This document shows positions 35,344-43,232 of a stretch of DNA of 64,000 nucleotides, piece by piece. A program made the position numbers and the translations under genes. Origin of the DNA: Novilysobacter selenitireducens (lineage in GTDB: Bacteria > Pseudomonadota > Gammaproteobacteria > Xanthomonadales > Xanthomonadaceae); contig NZ_JAINZW010000001.1 of NCBI RefSeq assembly GCF_020026895.1, positions 620,001-684,000 of the forward strand. Direction: 5' to 3'. Within the stretch, counting starts at the first letter, position 1. Each line of letters opens with the position of its first letter. The notes beneath the pieces were generated by a model. It was given only the letters and a program-made list of their open reading frames with translations. It made no database searches and was not told the origin of the DNA.

Positions 35344-35362
35344 AGGAAAACAAGGACTCGCA

Positions 35363-36238
35363 ATGTCCGTTTTGATCGACAAGAACACCAAGGTGATCGT
35401 GCAGGGCTTCACCGGCCAGCAGGGCACCTTCCACGCCGAGCAGATGGTCGAGTACGGCACCAAGGTTGTCGGCGGCGTCACGCCTGGCAAGGGCGGTACC
35501 GAGCACCTGGGCCTGCCGGTCTTCAACACCGTGCAGGACGCGGTCGACGAGACCGGCGCCGACGCCTCCGTCATCTACGTGCCGCCGCCGTTCGCGGCCG
35601 ACGCGATCCTCGAGGCGGCCGATGCCGGCATCCGCGTCATCGTCTGCATCACCGAGGGCATCCCGGTGCTGGACATGCTGCGCGTCAAGAACACCCTGAA
35701 GGGCTATGACGACGTGGTGCTGGTCGGCCCGAACTGCCCCGGCGTGATCACCCCGGGCGAGTGCAAGATCGGCATCATGCCGGGCCACATCCACATGCCG
35801 GGCAAGGTGGGCATCGTCTCGCGCTCGGGCACGCTGACGTACGAAGCCGTCAAGCAGACCACCGACGCCGGCCTGGGCCAGTCGACGTGCATCGGCATCG
35901 GCGGCGACCCGATCAACGGCACCAACTTCATCGACGCGCTGAAGCTGTTCCAGGACGACCCGCAGACCGAAGGCATCATCATGGTCGGCGAGATCGGCGG
36001 CAGCGCCGAGGAAGAGGCGGCCGAGTACATCGCGCAGTTCGTGACCAAGCCGGTGGTCGGCTTCATCGCCGGCGCCTCGGCCCCTCCGGGCAAGCGCATG
36101 GGCCACGCCGGTGCGATCGCATCGGGCGGGCAGGGCACTGCTGCCGGCAAGTTCGCCGCGATGGAGAAGGCCGGCATCACCACGGTCAAGTCGCCCGGCG
36201 ACCTGGGCGCGGCGATCGCCAAGCGGCTGGCCAAGTAA
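35363..36238 (+). CDS. sucD: succinyl-CoA synthetase alpha subunit SucD
   Basis: The alpha subunit carries the phosphorylated histidine. The product is 291 residues: CoA-binding Rossmann domain ([14 protein letters not shown]), [19 protein letters not shown], and the active-site GHAGAI with His248. ATG 35363 is preceded by CAAGGA; the frame stays open upstream through the repeat, but [11 protein letters not shown] is the family N-terminus. A terminator follows 19 bp after the stop. Confidence 0.97.
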   Translation: MSVLIDKNTKVIVQGFTGQQGTFHAEQMVEYGTKVVGGVTPGKGGTEHLGLPVFNTVQDAVDETGADASVIYVPPPFAADAILEAADAGIRVIVCITEGIPVLDMLRVKNTLKGYDDVVLVGPNCPGVITPGECKIGIMPGHIHMPGKVGIVSRSGTLTYEAVKQTTDAGLGQSTCIGIGGDPINGTNFIDALKLFQDDPQTEGIIMVGEIGGSAEEEAAEYIAQFVTKPVVGFIAGASAPPGKRMGHAGAIASGGQGTAAGKFAAMEKAGITTVKSPGDLGAAIAKRLAK

Positions 36239-36256
36239 GGCATCCGCAGCGGTACC

Positions 36257-36285
36257 GAAAAGGCCACCTTCGGGTGGCCTTTTTC
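36257..36285 (+). terminator. rho-independent terminator after sucD
   Basis: A 10-bp stem AAAGGCCACC / GGTGGCCTTT with a TTCG tetraloop is followed by TTTCG. It is a classic intrinsic terminator, placed between sucD and nadE. Confidence 0.9.
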
Positions 36286-36340
36286 GTGGGCGCGGCATCG
36301 CGTGACATCACCTGGCCGCCGGCTGCCCTACCATTCCCGG

Positions 36341-38008
36341 ATGACCCAGACCCTCCGCCTCGCCCTCGCCCAGTTCGACTTCCCGGTCGGCGCCGTCCGC
36401 CGCAACGCCGCGCGTATCGCCGAGATGATCGTGCAGGCGCGCGACGAGTACGGTGCGCAGCTGGTGCTGTTCCCGGAGCTGGCGCTCAGCGGCTATCCGC
36501 CCGAAGACCTGCTGATGCGGCCGGGCTTCCTGGCCGACTGCGAGGCCGCGCTGCAGGAAATTGCCGCCGGCGTGAGCGGCATCACCGCCGTGGTGGGATG
36601 GCCGCAGGCGGCCGGCAGCATCGTCTACAACGCCGCCAGCGTGCTGCGGGACGGCCGCATCACACACACCTACCGCAAGCGCGAGCTGCCCAACTACGCG
36701 GTGTTCGACGAACGCCGTTACTTCGATGTCGACCCGGACGGCGGCGCCTGCATGTTCGAGGTCGACGGCATCCGCGTCGGCGTGCTGATCTGCGAGGATC
36801 TGTGGTTCCCCGAGCCACTGGCCGAAACCGTGGCCGCCGGCGCGGAGCTGGTGCTGATCCCGAATGCCTCGCCGTTCGAGCGCGACAAGCACGCGCAGCG
36901 TGACGCGCTGATGGCGCAGCGGGCGAAGGAAACGCAGGCGCACGGCATCGGCACCGCACTGGCCTACCTCAACACCGTGGGCGGGCAGGATGCGCTGATG
37001 TTCGATGGCGCGTCTGTCGTCGCAGACGGCGATGGCGCGGTGCACCCGGCCGCAGCGGCGTTCACCGACCAGTGGCTGGTGGTCGACTTCGACCGGGAGA
37101 CGCGCCGCTTCCAGGCCGTGCAATGGATGGTCGATGGCGACGAAAGCCGCGACGCGCTGGCGTGGCGGGCCATCGTCCGCGGCACGCGCGACTACTTCCA
37201 CAAGAACGGGTTCCGCAAGGCTTGGCTCGGCCTGTCGGGCGGCATCGATTCGTCTCTGGTGCTGGCCGTGGCCGTGGATGCCTTGGGCGCGGAAAACGTC
37301 ACTGCCGTGCGCATGCCTTCGCGCTACACCGCCGACCTGTCCAACGACCTGGCGGCCGAGCAATGCGCGTCCCTGGGCGTCGAGCTGCTGACCCTGCCGA
37401 TCGAGAAACCGTTCCAGGGCTACCTTGACGCGCTGTCGGAGATCTTCGAAGGCCACGCGGTGGACACCACCGAGGAGAACCTGCAGTCGCGCACCCGCGG
37501 CGCGCTGCTGATGGCGCTGTCCAACAAGTTCGGTGGCCTGGTGGTGACCACCGGCAACAAGAGCGAATACGCGGTCGGCTACGCCACGATCTACGGCGAC
37601 ATGTGCGGCGGCTACGCGCCGATCAAGGACCTGTACAAGACGGAGGTATTCGCATTGGCACGCTGGCGCAACACCGTCGGCGGATCGGCCCCCCACGGCG
37701 GCCAGGTCATCCCACAGGCGGTGATCGACCGCCCGCCCTCGGCCGAACTGCGCGAGAACCAGAAGGACCAGGACTCGCTGCCGCCGTACGACGTGCTCGA
37801 CGCCATCCTGCTGCGCCACATCGACCAGGAGCAGTCGCGCGAGGACCTGGTGCAGGCCGGCTTCCACCCGGCCACCGTCGACCGCGTGCTGCACCTGGTG
37901 CGCATCAGCGAGTGGAAGCGGCACCAGTCCGCGCCCGGGCCCAAGGTGTCGCGCCGGGCCTTCAGCCGCGAGCGGCGGTATCCGATCACGAACGGGTACG
38001 GGACCTGA
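36341..38008 (+). CDS. nadE: glutamine-dependent NAD+ synthetase NadE
   Basis: NadE converts nicotinic acid adenine dinucleotide to NAD+ using glutamine. The product is 555 residues. The N-terminal nitrilase-type glutaminase has the triad Glu46 (FPELALSGYPPEDL), Lys113 (YRKRELPNY) and Cys151 (LICEDLWF). The C-terminal synthetase has the PP-loop SGGIDSS at 299-305 and the NKSEYAVGYATIYGDMCGGYAP segment. ATG 36341 is preferred over the in-frame GTG at 36302, which lies in the terminator tail. It ends in a REP cluster, convergent with bamD. Confidence 0.96.
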   Translation: MTQTLRLALAQFDFPVGAVRRNAARIAEMIVQARDEYGAQLVLFPELALSGYPPEDLLMRPGFLADCEAALQEIAAGVSGITAVVGWPQAAGSIVYNAASVLRDGRITHTYRKRELPNYAVFDERRYFDVDPDGGACMFEVDGIRVGVLICEDLWFPEPLAETVAAGAELVLIPNASPFERDKHAQRDALMAQRAKETQAHGIGTALAYLNTVGGQDALMFDGASVVADGDGAVHPAAAAFTDQWLVVDFDRETRRFQAVQWMVDGDESRDALAWRAIVRGTRDYFHKNGFRKAWLGLSGGIDSSLVLAVAVDALGAENVTAVRMPSRYTADLSNDLAAEQCASLGVELLTLPIEKPFQGYLDALSEIFEGHAVDTTEENLQSRTRGALLMALSNKFGGLVVTTGNKSEYAVGYATIYGDMCGGYAPIKDLYKTEVFALARWRNTVGGSAPHGGQVIPQAVIDRPPSAELRENQKDQDSLPPYDVLDAILLRHIDQEQSREDLVQAGFHPATVDRVLHLVRISEWKRHQSAPGPKVSRRAFSRERRYPITNGYGT

Positions 38009-38033
38009 CACTGACTCGATGTAGCGGTGCCCT

Positions 38034-38208
38034 TGTAGGAGCGGCTTCAGCCGCGATCGTCATGCGGATGTCGATGCCGCTGTAGGAGCGACGTAAGTCG
38101 CGATTCACGACGGGACTGACGTTCGATAAGGCTCGGAGTTCGGTCGCGACTTATGTCGCTCCTACAAAAGACCTCGGGAATGCGATAGCGGCTGAAGCCG
38201 CTCCTACA
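38034..38208. repeat. REP cluster 4 (A-B-B'-A')
   Basis: Palindromes: A 38034-38057, B 38081-38103, reverse B' 38142-38166, reverse A' 38185-38208. It fills the convergent gap between nadE and bamD. A small GCCGCCCATTGGGCGGC hairpin at about 38232-38248 just past the bamD stop (38276) may serve as its terminator. Confidence 0.9.
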
Positions 38209-38275
38209 GTTGCCCCATCCCGGAAACGAAGACGCCGCCCATTGGGCGGCGTTTCCATGTTGCGGTGTCGCGTGG

Positions 38276-39145
38276 TCAGTCGTTATCCAGCGCCGACTTC
38301 TCACCCGCGAACGGGTTCAGTTTGCGCCAATCGCTCGGGTAATCCGGCCAGTCGCCGCTCAGGTACGGGTGGTTCGGCTCGTTCTGCTGCAGCACGCGCT
38401 CGGCATCGGTGGCCAGCGTCTCGTTGCCCAGGCCCGTGTAGGCCGCGGCCAGCGTGGCGACTGCGTCGTTCTGGTAGATGCTCTGCGGGTAGGTTTCCAG
38501 CAGGTAGGTCGCGCGCTCGGCGGCGGCCACGTAGGCGGTGCGGCGCAGGTAGTACAGCGCGGTGTCCAGCTCGTGGCGGGCGAACATGTCGCGCAGCTCG
38601 CCCATGCGCTTGCGTGCGTCGGCCGCATACCGGCTGTTGGGGTAGCGGTCGGCAACGATCGAGAAGTCGTTGTGGGCCTGCATCGGCGTGGCCAGGTCGC
38701 GGCGGCTGGCATCCAGGCGCCACACGCGCTGGAGGAACACCGCGTCGCGGCTGGAGTTGGTCAGCCCGCGCAGGTAGTACATGTACGGCGTGTTGCGGTG
38801 GGTCGGGTAGGTGCGGATGAAGCGGTCGATGCTGCTGATCGCCTCCTCGTGCTTGCCGGCCTTGTACTGGGCGTACGCGGTCTCGATCAGCGCCTGCTCG
38901 GTGTACGGGCCGTACGGATACTGCGCAACCAGCCGCTTGTAGGTGGTCTCGGCCGCCGACCAGTTGCCGTTGCGCATGGACTGGTGGCCCTTGTCGTACA
39001 GCGCCTCGACCGGCTGGTTCTCGTCGGCGTTGTCGTCCTTGAACCAGCCGCCGATGCGGGCGCACCCGGTGCCGGCGAAGGCGATGATCAGCAGCAGGGC
39101 AAGCAGCCGGAAGGCGGGGCGGTTCGGGGCGGAACGCTGGGTCAT
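38276..39145 (-). CDS. bamD: outer-membrane assembly lipoprotein BamD
   Basis: BamD is the essential TPR lipoprotein of the BAM complex that inserts outer-membrane proteins. The product is 289 residues: a signal peptide with lipidation Cys near residue 28 (IIAFAGTGC, an atypical lipobox with Gly rather than Leu at -3), then five TPR-like helical repeats containing the hallmark stretches LVAQYPYGPYTEQA, FIRTYPTHRNTPYMYYLRGL and RYPNSRYAADARKRM. ATG 39145 is preceded by TGCC; the open frame beyond it is antisense to rluD. It is divergent from rluD across 114 bp. Confidence 0.94.
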   Translation of the reverse strand: MTQRSAPNRPAFRLLALLLIIAFAGTGCARIGGWFKDDNADENQPVEALYDKGHQSMRNGNWSAAETTYKRLVAQYPYGPYTEQALIETAYAQYKAGKHEEAISSIDRFIRTYPTHRNTPYMYYLRGLTNSSRDAVFLQRVWRLDASRRDLATPMQAHNDFSIVADRYPNSRYAADARKRMGELRDMFARHELDTALYYLRRTAYVAAAERATYLLETYPQSIYQNDAVATLAAAYTGLGNETLATDAERVLQQNEPNHPYLSGDWPDYPSDWRKLNPFAGEKSALDND

Positions 39146-39259
39146 GGCAGGTCTTGGCGGGCGCCGGAGGCACGAAAGGCCGATAATAGCAGCCCGTGGC
39201 GGGCCCCCGGCCCACCCGGCGCTTAACCGCCGGCCACCCCGCAGCCAGTTGCAGACCTC

Positions 39260-40234
39260 ATGGATCCCACCCCCCAGGAACTCACCTCCACCGTGCCCGA
39301 CAGCGCCGCAGGGCGCCGCTTCGACGCCGTGCTGGCGGAACTCTTTCCCGAGTATTCGCGCTCCCGGCTGTCGAGCTGGATCAAGTCCGGTGACGCGCTT
39401 CTGGACGGCGAGCAGGTGCGCCCGCGCGACCCCGTGCGCGGTGGCGAAGCCGTCAGCCTGCGCGTCGTGCAGGAGGTGCAGACGCATTCGGAACCCGAAG
39501 ACATCGCGCTGGACGTGCTCTACGAGGACGCGCACGTGTTCGTCATCGACAAGCCGGCGGGCCTCGTCGTCCACCCGGGCGCGGGCAACCCCACCGGCAC
39601 GCTGGTGAACGCGCTGCTGCACCGCGACCCGGCGCTGAACGCGCTACCGCGCGCGGGCATCGTCCACCGTCTCGACAAGGACACCTCCGGGGTGATGGTG
39701 GTGGCGCGCACGCTGCCGGCCCACACCGCGCTGGTGGAGCAGCTGTCGGCGCGCGCCGTGCACCGCCAGTACCTGGCCGTCGTGGTCGGCGCACTGGTGT
39801 CGGGCGGCACCGCCAACCTGCCCATCGACCGGCACCCGCGCGACCGCATCCGCATGGCAGTGCGCGAGGACGGCCGCGACGCGGTCACCCACTACCGGCT
39901 GCGCGAACGCTTCCGCGCGCACACCCTGCTGGAGTGCCGCCTGGAAACCGGCCGAACCCACCAGATCCGCGTGCACATGCAGCACCTCAAGCACCCGATC
40001 ATCGGCGACCCGTTGTACGGCGGCCCGCTCAAATTGCCCAAGGGCGCGACGCCGGAACTGGTCGATACGCTGCGCGGGTTCAAGCGCCAGGCGTTGCACG
40101 CCGAGACGCTGGAGTTCGCCCATCCCGTCGGCGGCGAGCCGGTGCGCTGCAGCGCGCCGATGCCGGCCGACATGCAGGCGTTGGTCGCGGTGCTGCGCGA
40201 CGACAGTGCCGCGGCGGCGGAGCGGGCACGCTGA
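39260..40234 (+). CDS. rluD: 23S rRNA pseudouridine(1911/1915/1917) synthase RluD
   Basis: RluD makes three pseudouridines in helix 69 of 23S rRNA. The product is 324 residues: an N-terminal S4 RNA-binding domain (about 18-78, [20 protein letters not shown]) and a catalytic domain with Asp139 in [14 protein letters not shown] and the [10 protein letters not shown] motif. The bamD/rluD/pgeF order matches other gammaproteobacteria (yfiO, rluD, yfiH). The stop is 2 bp before the pgeF start. Confidence 0.95.
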   Translation: MDPTPQELTSTVPDSAAGRRFDAVLAELFPEYSRSRLSSWIKSGDALLDGEQVRPRDPVRGGEAVSLRVVQEVQTHSEPEDIALDVLYEDAHVFVIDKPAGLVVHPGAGNPTGTLVNALLHRDPALNALPRAGIVHRLDKDTSGVMVVARTLPAHTALVEQLSARAVHRQYLAVVVGALVSGGTANLPIDRHPRDRIRMAVREDGRDAVTHYRLRERFRAHTLLECRLETGRTHQIRVHMQHLKHPIIGDPLYGGPLKLPKGATPELVDTLRGFKRQALHAETLEFAHPVGGEPVRCSAPMPADMQALVAVLRDDSAAAAERAR

Positions 40235-40236
40235 TC

Positions 40237-41115
40237 GTGCGCCACCCCGCGCTGCTGCAGGCCGACTGGCCGGCGCCGGCCGGGGTGCATGGATTCACGA
40301 CGCTGCGCCATGGCGCGGGTGTGTCGGCGCCGCCGTTCGAGACGTTCAACCTGGGGCTGCGCTGCGGCGACGCGTTGGATGCGGCGATGGCCAATCGCGA
40401 CGAGCTCTCGCGCATCGGCGGGTTGCCGTCGTCACCGGCGTGGTTGCAGCAGGTGCATGGGGTGGGGGTGGTGCGGGTGTCCGAAGGGCCGCGTATCAAG
40501 GGCACCCCTCCCCAACCCGTCCGGCCCTCAGGCGCAGCCTTCGGGCGTTCATCGGATCGCGAACCCCTGGTTCGCGATCGATCCTCTTCACCCCCTGCGT
40601 TGGCAGGGGAGGGGGCTGTCGACTCCGAGCCCGAGGCCGATGCGGCCGTGACGTCGACGTCCGGCACCGTGCTCGCCATCCTCACCGCCGACTGCCTTCC
40701 CGTGCTGCTGTGTTCCCGTGATGGCGACGAGATCGGCGCCGCCCACGCGGGCTGGCGCGGACTGGCGGCGGGCGTGCTGGAGGCGACGGTGGCGGCGATG
40801 CGCACGCCGGCCGACCGGTTGATGGCGTGGCTGGGCCCGGCCGCGGGGCCGGACGATTACGAAATCGGCGTGGAGGTCTACGACGCGTTCGTCTCGCGCG
40901 ACTGGCGCGCGGGCGCGGCGTTCGCCAGTACCCGCCCGAACCATTGGCGCGTCGACCTGTATGCCCTGGCCCGGAGGCGGCTGCAGCAGGCGGGAATCGA
41001 GCCCGATGCGATCCATGGCGGCGGGCTCTCGACCATCGGCGAGCCCGACCGCTTCTTCTCGCACCGGCGCGACGCGCGTACGGGACGGATGGCGACGCTC
41101 GCCTGGTTCGAGTAG
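40237..41115 (+). CDS. pgeF: peptidoglycan editing factor PgeF (YfiH, laccase-domain), with repeat-derived insertion
   Basis: PgeF/YfiH is a cytoplasmic zinc-containing hydrolase reported to remove wrong MurNAc-dipeptides; the fold was earlier called multicopper polyphenol oxidase. The product is 292 residues, about 40 more than usual. Zinc ligands His74 (QQVHG), Cys153 (TADCLP) and His170 (HAGWRG) are intact. Residues 88-127 (nt 40498-40616) are encoded by a composite palindromic repeat that also occurs beside pilR; it lies in a loop between QVHG and EADAAVT and keeps the frame. The start is GTG 40237, 2 bp after rluD. Confidence 0.9.
   Translation: MRHPALLQADWPAPAGVHGFTTLRHGAGVSAPPFETFNLGLRCGDALDAAMANRDELSRIGGLPSSPAWLQQVHGVGVVRVSEGPRIKGTPPQPVRPSGAAFGRSSDREPLVRDRSSSPPALAGEGAVDSEPEADAAVTSTSGTVLAILTADCLPVLLCSRDGDEIGAAHAGWRGLAAGVLEATVAAMRTPADRLMAWLGPAAGPDDYEIGVEVYDAFVSRDWRAGAAFASTRPNHWRVDLYALARRRLQQAGIEPDAIHGGGLSTIGEPDRFFSHRRDARTGRMATLAWFE
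40498..40616. repeat. composite palindromic repeat inside pgeF
   Basis: The order is AAGGGCACCCCTCCCCAACCC, a GTCCGGCCCTCAGGCGCAGCC module, a hairpin ATCGCGAACCCCTGGTTCGCGAT, then CCCCCTGC..GCAGGGGAGGGGG. The ends and order are those of 30469-30584. It is translated in the pgeF frame without a stop codon. Confidence 0.88.
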
Positions 41116-41216
41116 CCACGCGCGCTCGGCATGCAGTATCGGGCAGTTCGCGACGGGTGACTTGATCGGGCACGTGCCGGCCGCATCTGGAATCGACCCC
41201 ATTTGGAGCGACCGAC

Positions 41217-41747
41217 ATGAGCCTGCAGGACGAGCTGGATGCGCTGCCCGGCGTGACCGCCACCCCGGACGATGCCACCCGCGGCTTCGTGTTCAACCAC
41301 ACCATGCTGCGGGTCAAGGACATCGCGAACTCGCTGGACTTCTACACCCGCGTGCTCGGCTTCACCGTGGTGCGCAAGCGCGATTTCGACGAGGCCGCCT
41401 TCAGCCTGTACTTCCTGGTGCGCGTCGCTGACCGCTCGGCCATCCCGGCCGACGAACCCGCACGCGGCCAGTGGCTGCTCTCGCAGCCGGGCGTGTTGGA
41501 GCTGACACACAACCATGGCACGCAGGACGATCCGGGCTTCGCCTACCACGACGGCAACAGCGAGCCGCGCGGCTTCGGCCACATCTGCATCTCGGTGCCG
41601 GACGTGGAGGCCGCCTGCGCGCGCTTCGAGGCGCTGGGCGTACCGTTCCAGAAGCGCCTCACCGACGGCCGGATGAAGGACATCGCGTTCATCAAGGACC
41701 CGGACGGCTACTGGGTGGAAATCCTGCAACCCACGCCGCGCGGCTAG
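41217..41747 (+). CDS. gloA: lactoylglutathione lyase (glyoxalase I), long zinc-type
   Basis: Glyoxalase I converts the hemithioacetal of methylglyoxal and glutathione to S-lactoylglutathione. The product is 176 residues and aligns with the longer human/yeast form rather than the ~135-residue nickel form of E. coli, since it keeps the WLLSQPGVLELTHNHGTQDD insert. Metal ligands are His28, Glu95, His122 and Glu168 (human Gln33, Glu99, His126, Glu172). It is convergent with otsA; the two stops share the palindrome CTAG. Confidence 0.93.
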   Translation: MSLQDELDALPGVTATPDDATRGFVFNHTMLRVKDIANSLDFYTRVLGFTVVRKRDFDEAAFSLYFLVRVADRSAIPADEPARGQWLLSQPGVLELTHNHGTQDDPGFAYHDGNSEPRGFGHICISVPDVEAACARFEALGVPFQKRLTDGRMKDIAFIKDPDGYWVEILQPTPRG

Positions 41748-43111
41748 GCGGCCTTCAGCGCCTCGATGTAGCCGCGGCGCCACGCGGTGATGTCGTGCGT
41801 GCGCAGCCGCGCCATCATCGACGACCAGCGCTCGCGGCGCTCCTCCATCGGCATCTCGACCGCGGCGGCGATGGCATCGGCTACGCCGTCCAGGTCGTAG
41901 GGGTTCACCAGCAGGGCGCCGTCCAACTCGCGCGCCGCGCCGGCGAAGCTCGACAGCACCAGCACGCCCGGGTCGCTGGGGTCCTGCGCGGCGACGAACT
42001 CCTTGGCCACCAGGTTCATGCCATCGCGCAGCGGCGTGACCAGCCCGACGCGTGCCAGACGGTAGAAGCCGGTCAGCGAGGCATGCGGGAAGTTTCGGTT
42101 GACGTAGCGCATCGGCGTCCAGTCCGGTTGCGCGTGCTCGCCGTTGATGTGGCCCGTCAGGCGTTCGAGTTGTTCGCGCAGCGCCTGGTATTCGGCGACC
42201 TCGCCGCGCGACACCGGGGCGATCTGCAGGAAGGTGAGCCGGCCGAGTTGCTCCCAATGGCGCCCCAGGTAGCAGCCGAAGGCGCGGAACCGTTCCGGCA
42301 ACCCCTTGGAGTAGTCCAGCCGGTCGACGCCGATCGCGAGCAGGCGGCCGGACAGGCTGTCGGCCAGCCGCTTCACGCTCGCCTTGCCCACGGCGTTGGC
42401 AGCCTGCTCGGCGATGCGCGCGGTGTCGATGCTGATCGGGAACGCGCCGGCGCGCAGTCGGTGGCCCTTGGCGGTGGCGAGCACGCCGCTCTCGATCACC
42501 TCGCCGCGGCCGAACAGGCGCACGTAGTCCTGGAAGCGTTCCAGGTCGCGCTCGGTCTGGAAGCCGATCAGGTCGTACGACGACAGTCCCTCGAACAGCC
42601 GGTTGTGGTCCGGCAGCGCCGCCAGCAGGTCCGACGACGGCATCGGCACGTGCAGGAAGAAACCCAGGCGGCACCTGATGCCACGTTGGCGCAACAGCTG
42701 CGCCAAGGGGATCAGGTGGTAGTCGTGGATCCACACCAGGTCGTCATCGCGCAGCAGCGGCGCCAGCGTGTCGGCGAACAGCGCGTTGACCCGGCGGTAC
42801 GCCTGGTAGGTCTCGCGGCTGTAGTCGACCAGGTCAACGCGGAAATGCAGCAGCGGCCACAACGTGCGGTTGGCGAAGCCGTTGTAGTAGTCGTCGTGGT
42901 CGCGGCGCGACAGGTCCACCGTGACGTACTGAATGTCCCCCGCCTGCTGCTCGCTGACGTTGCCGGACGTCTCCTCGTCGATGCGGCCGCTCCAGCCGAA
43001 CCACAGGCCGCCCGTCTCCTCCAGCGCCGCCTGCAGCGCAACGGCCAGACCGCCGGAGCTGGTCCTGTCGGGAAGGGCGACGCGATTGGAGACGATGACG
43101 AGGCGGGACAT
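41744..43111 (-). CDS. otsA: alpha,alpha-trehalose-phosphate synthase OtsA
   Basis: OtsA (GT20) makes trehalose-6-phosphate from UDP-glucose and glucose-6-phosphate. The product is 455 residues. N-terminal [19 protein letters not shown], the acceptor motif [26 protein letters not shown] and donor-binding [14 protein letters not shown] are all present. It is the last gene of otsB-GH15-otsA. A 121-bp gap with an inverted repeat separates it from the GH15 gene. It is distinct from the GT20 protein at 55620, which has the GgpS-type N-terminal region. Confidence 0.95.
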   Translation of the reverse strand: MSRLVIVSNRVALPDRTSSGGLAVALQAALEETGGLWFGWSGRIDEETSGNVSEQQAGDIQYVTVDLSRRDHDDYYNGFANRTLWPLLHFRVDLVDYSRETYQAYRRVNALFADTLAPLLRDDDLVWIHDYHLIPLAQLLRQRGIRCRLGFFLHVPMPSSDLLAALPDHNRLFEGLSSYDLIGFQTERDLERFQDYVRLFGRGEVIESGVLATAKGHRLRAGAFPISIDTARIAEQAANAVGKASVKRLADSLSGRLLAIGVDRLDYSKGLPERFRAFGCYLGRHWEQLGRLTFLQIAPVSRGEVAEYQALREQLERLTGHINGEHAQPDWTPMRYVNRNFPHASLTGFYRLARVGLVTPLRDGMNLVAKEFVAAQDPSDPGVLVLSSFAGAARELDGALLVNPYDLDGVADAIAAAVEMPMEERRERWSSMMARLRTHDITAWRRGYIEALKAA

Positions 43112-43120
43112 GGGGTTTTG

Positions 43121-43217
43121 TAGGGGCTAGGGGTTTGGGGCTAGGGACTAGAGGCTGGGGGCAGGGGCGTTGAGGGCCAGGACTTCGGCTTGGAGCTGGG
43201 CTAGCCCCTAGCCCCTA
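43121..43217. repeat. perfect 13-bp inverted repeat between otsA and the GH15 gene
   Basis: TAGGGGCTAGGGG (43121-43133) and CCCCTAGCCCCTA (43205-43217) are exact complements 71 bp apart; the space between has further GGGGCTAGGGACTAGAGGC-like degenerate copies. It lies inside the otsB-GH15-otsA unit and could form an RNA hairpin before otsA. Confidence 0.8.
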
Positions 43218-43232
43218 ATCTCTCGACCGCAA

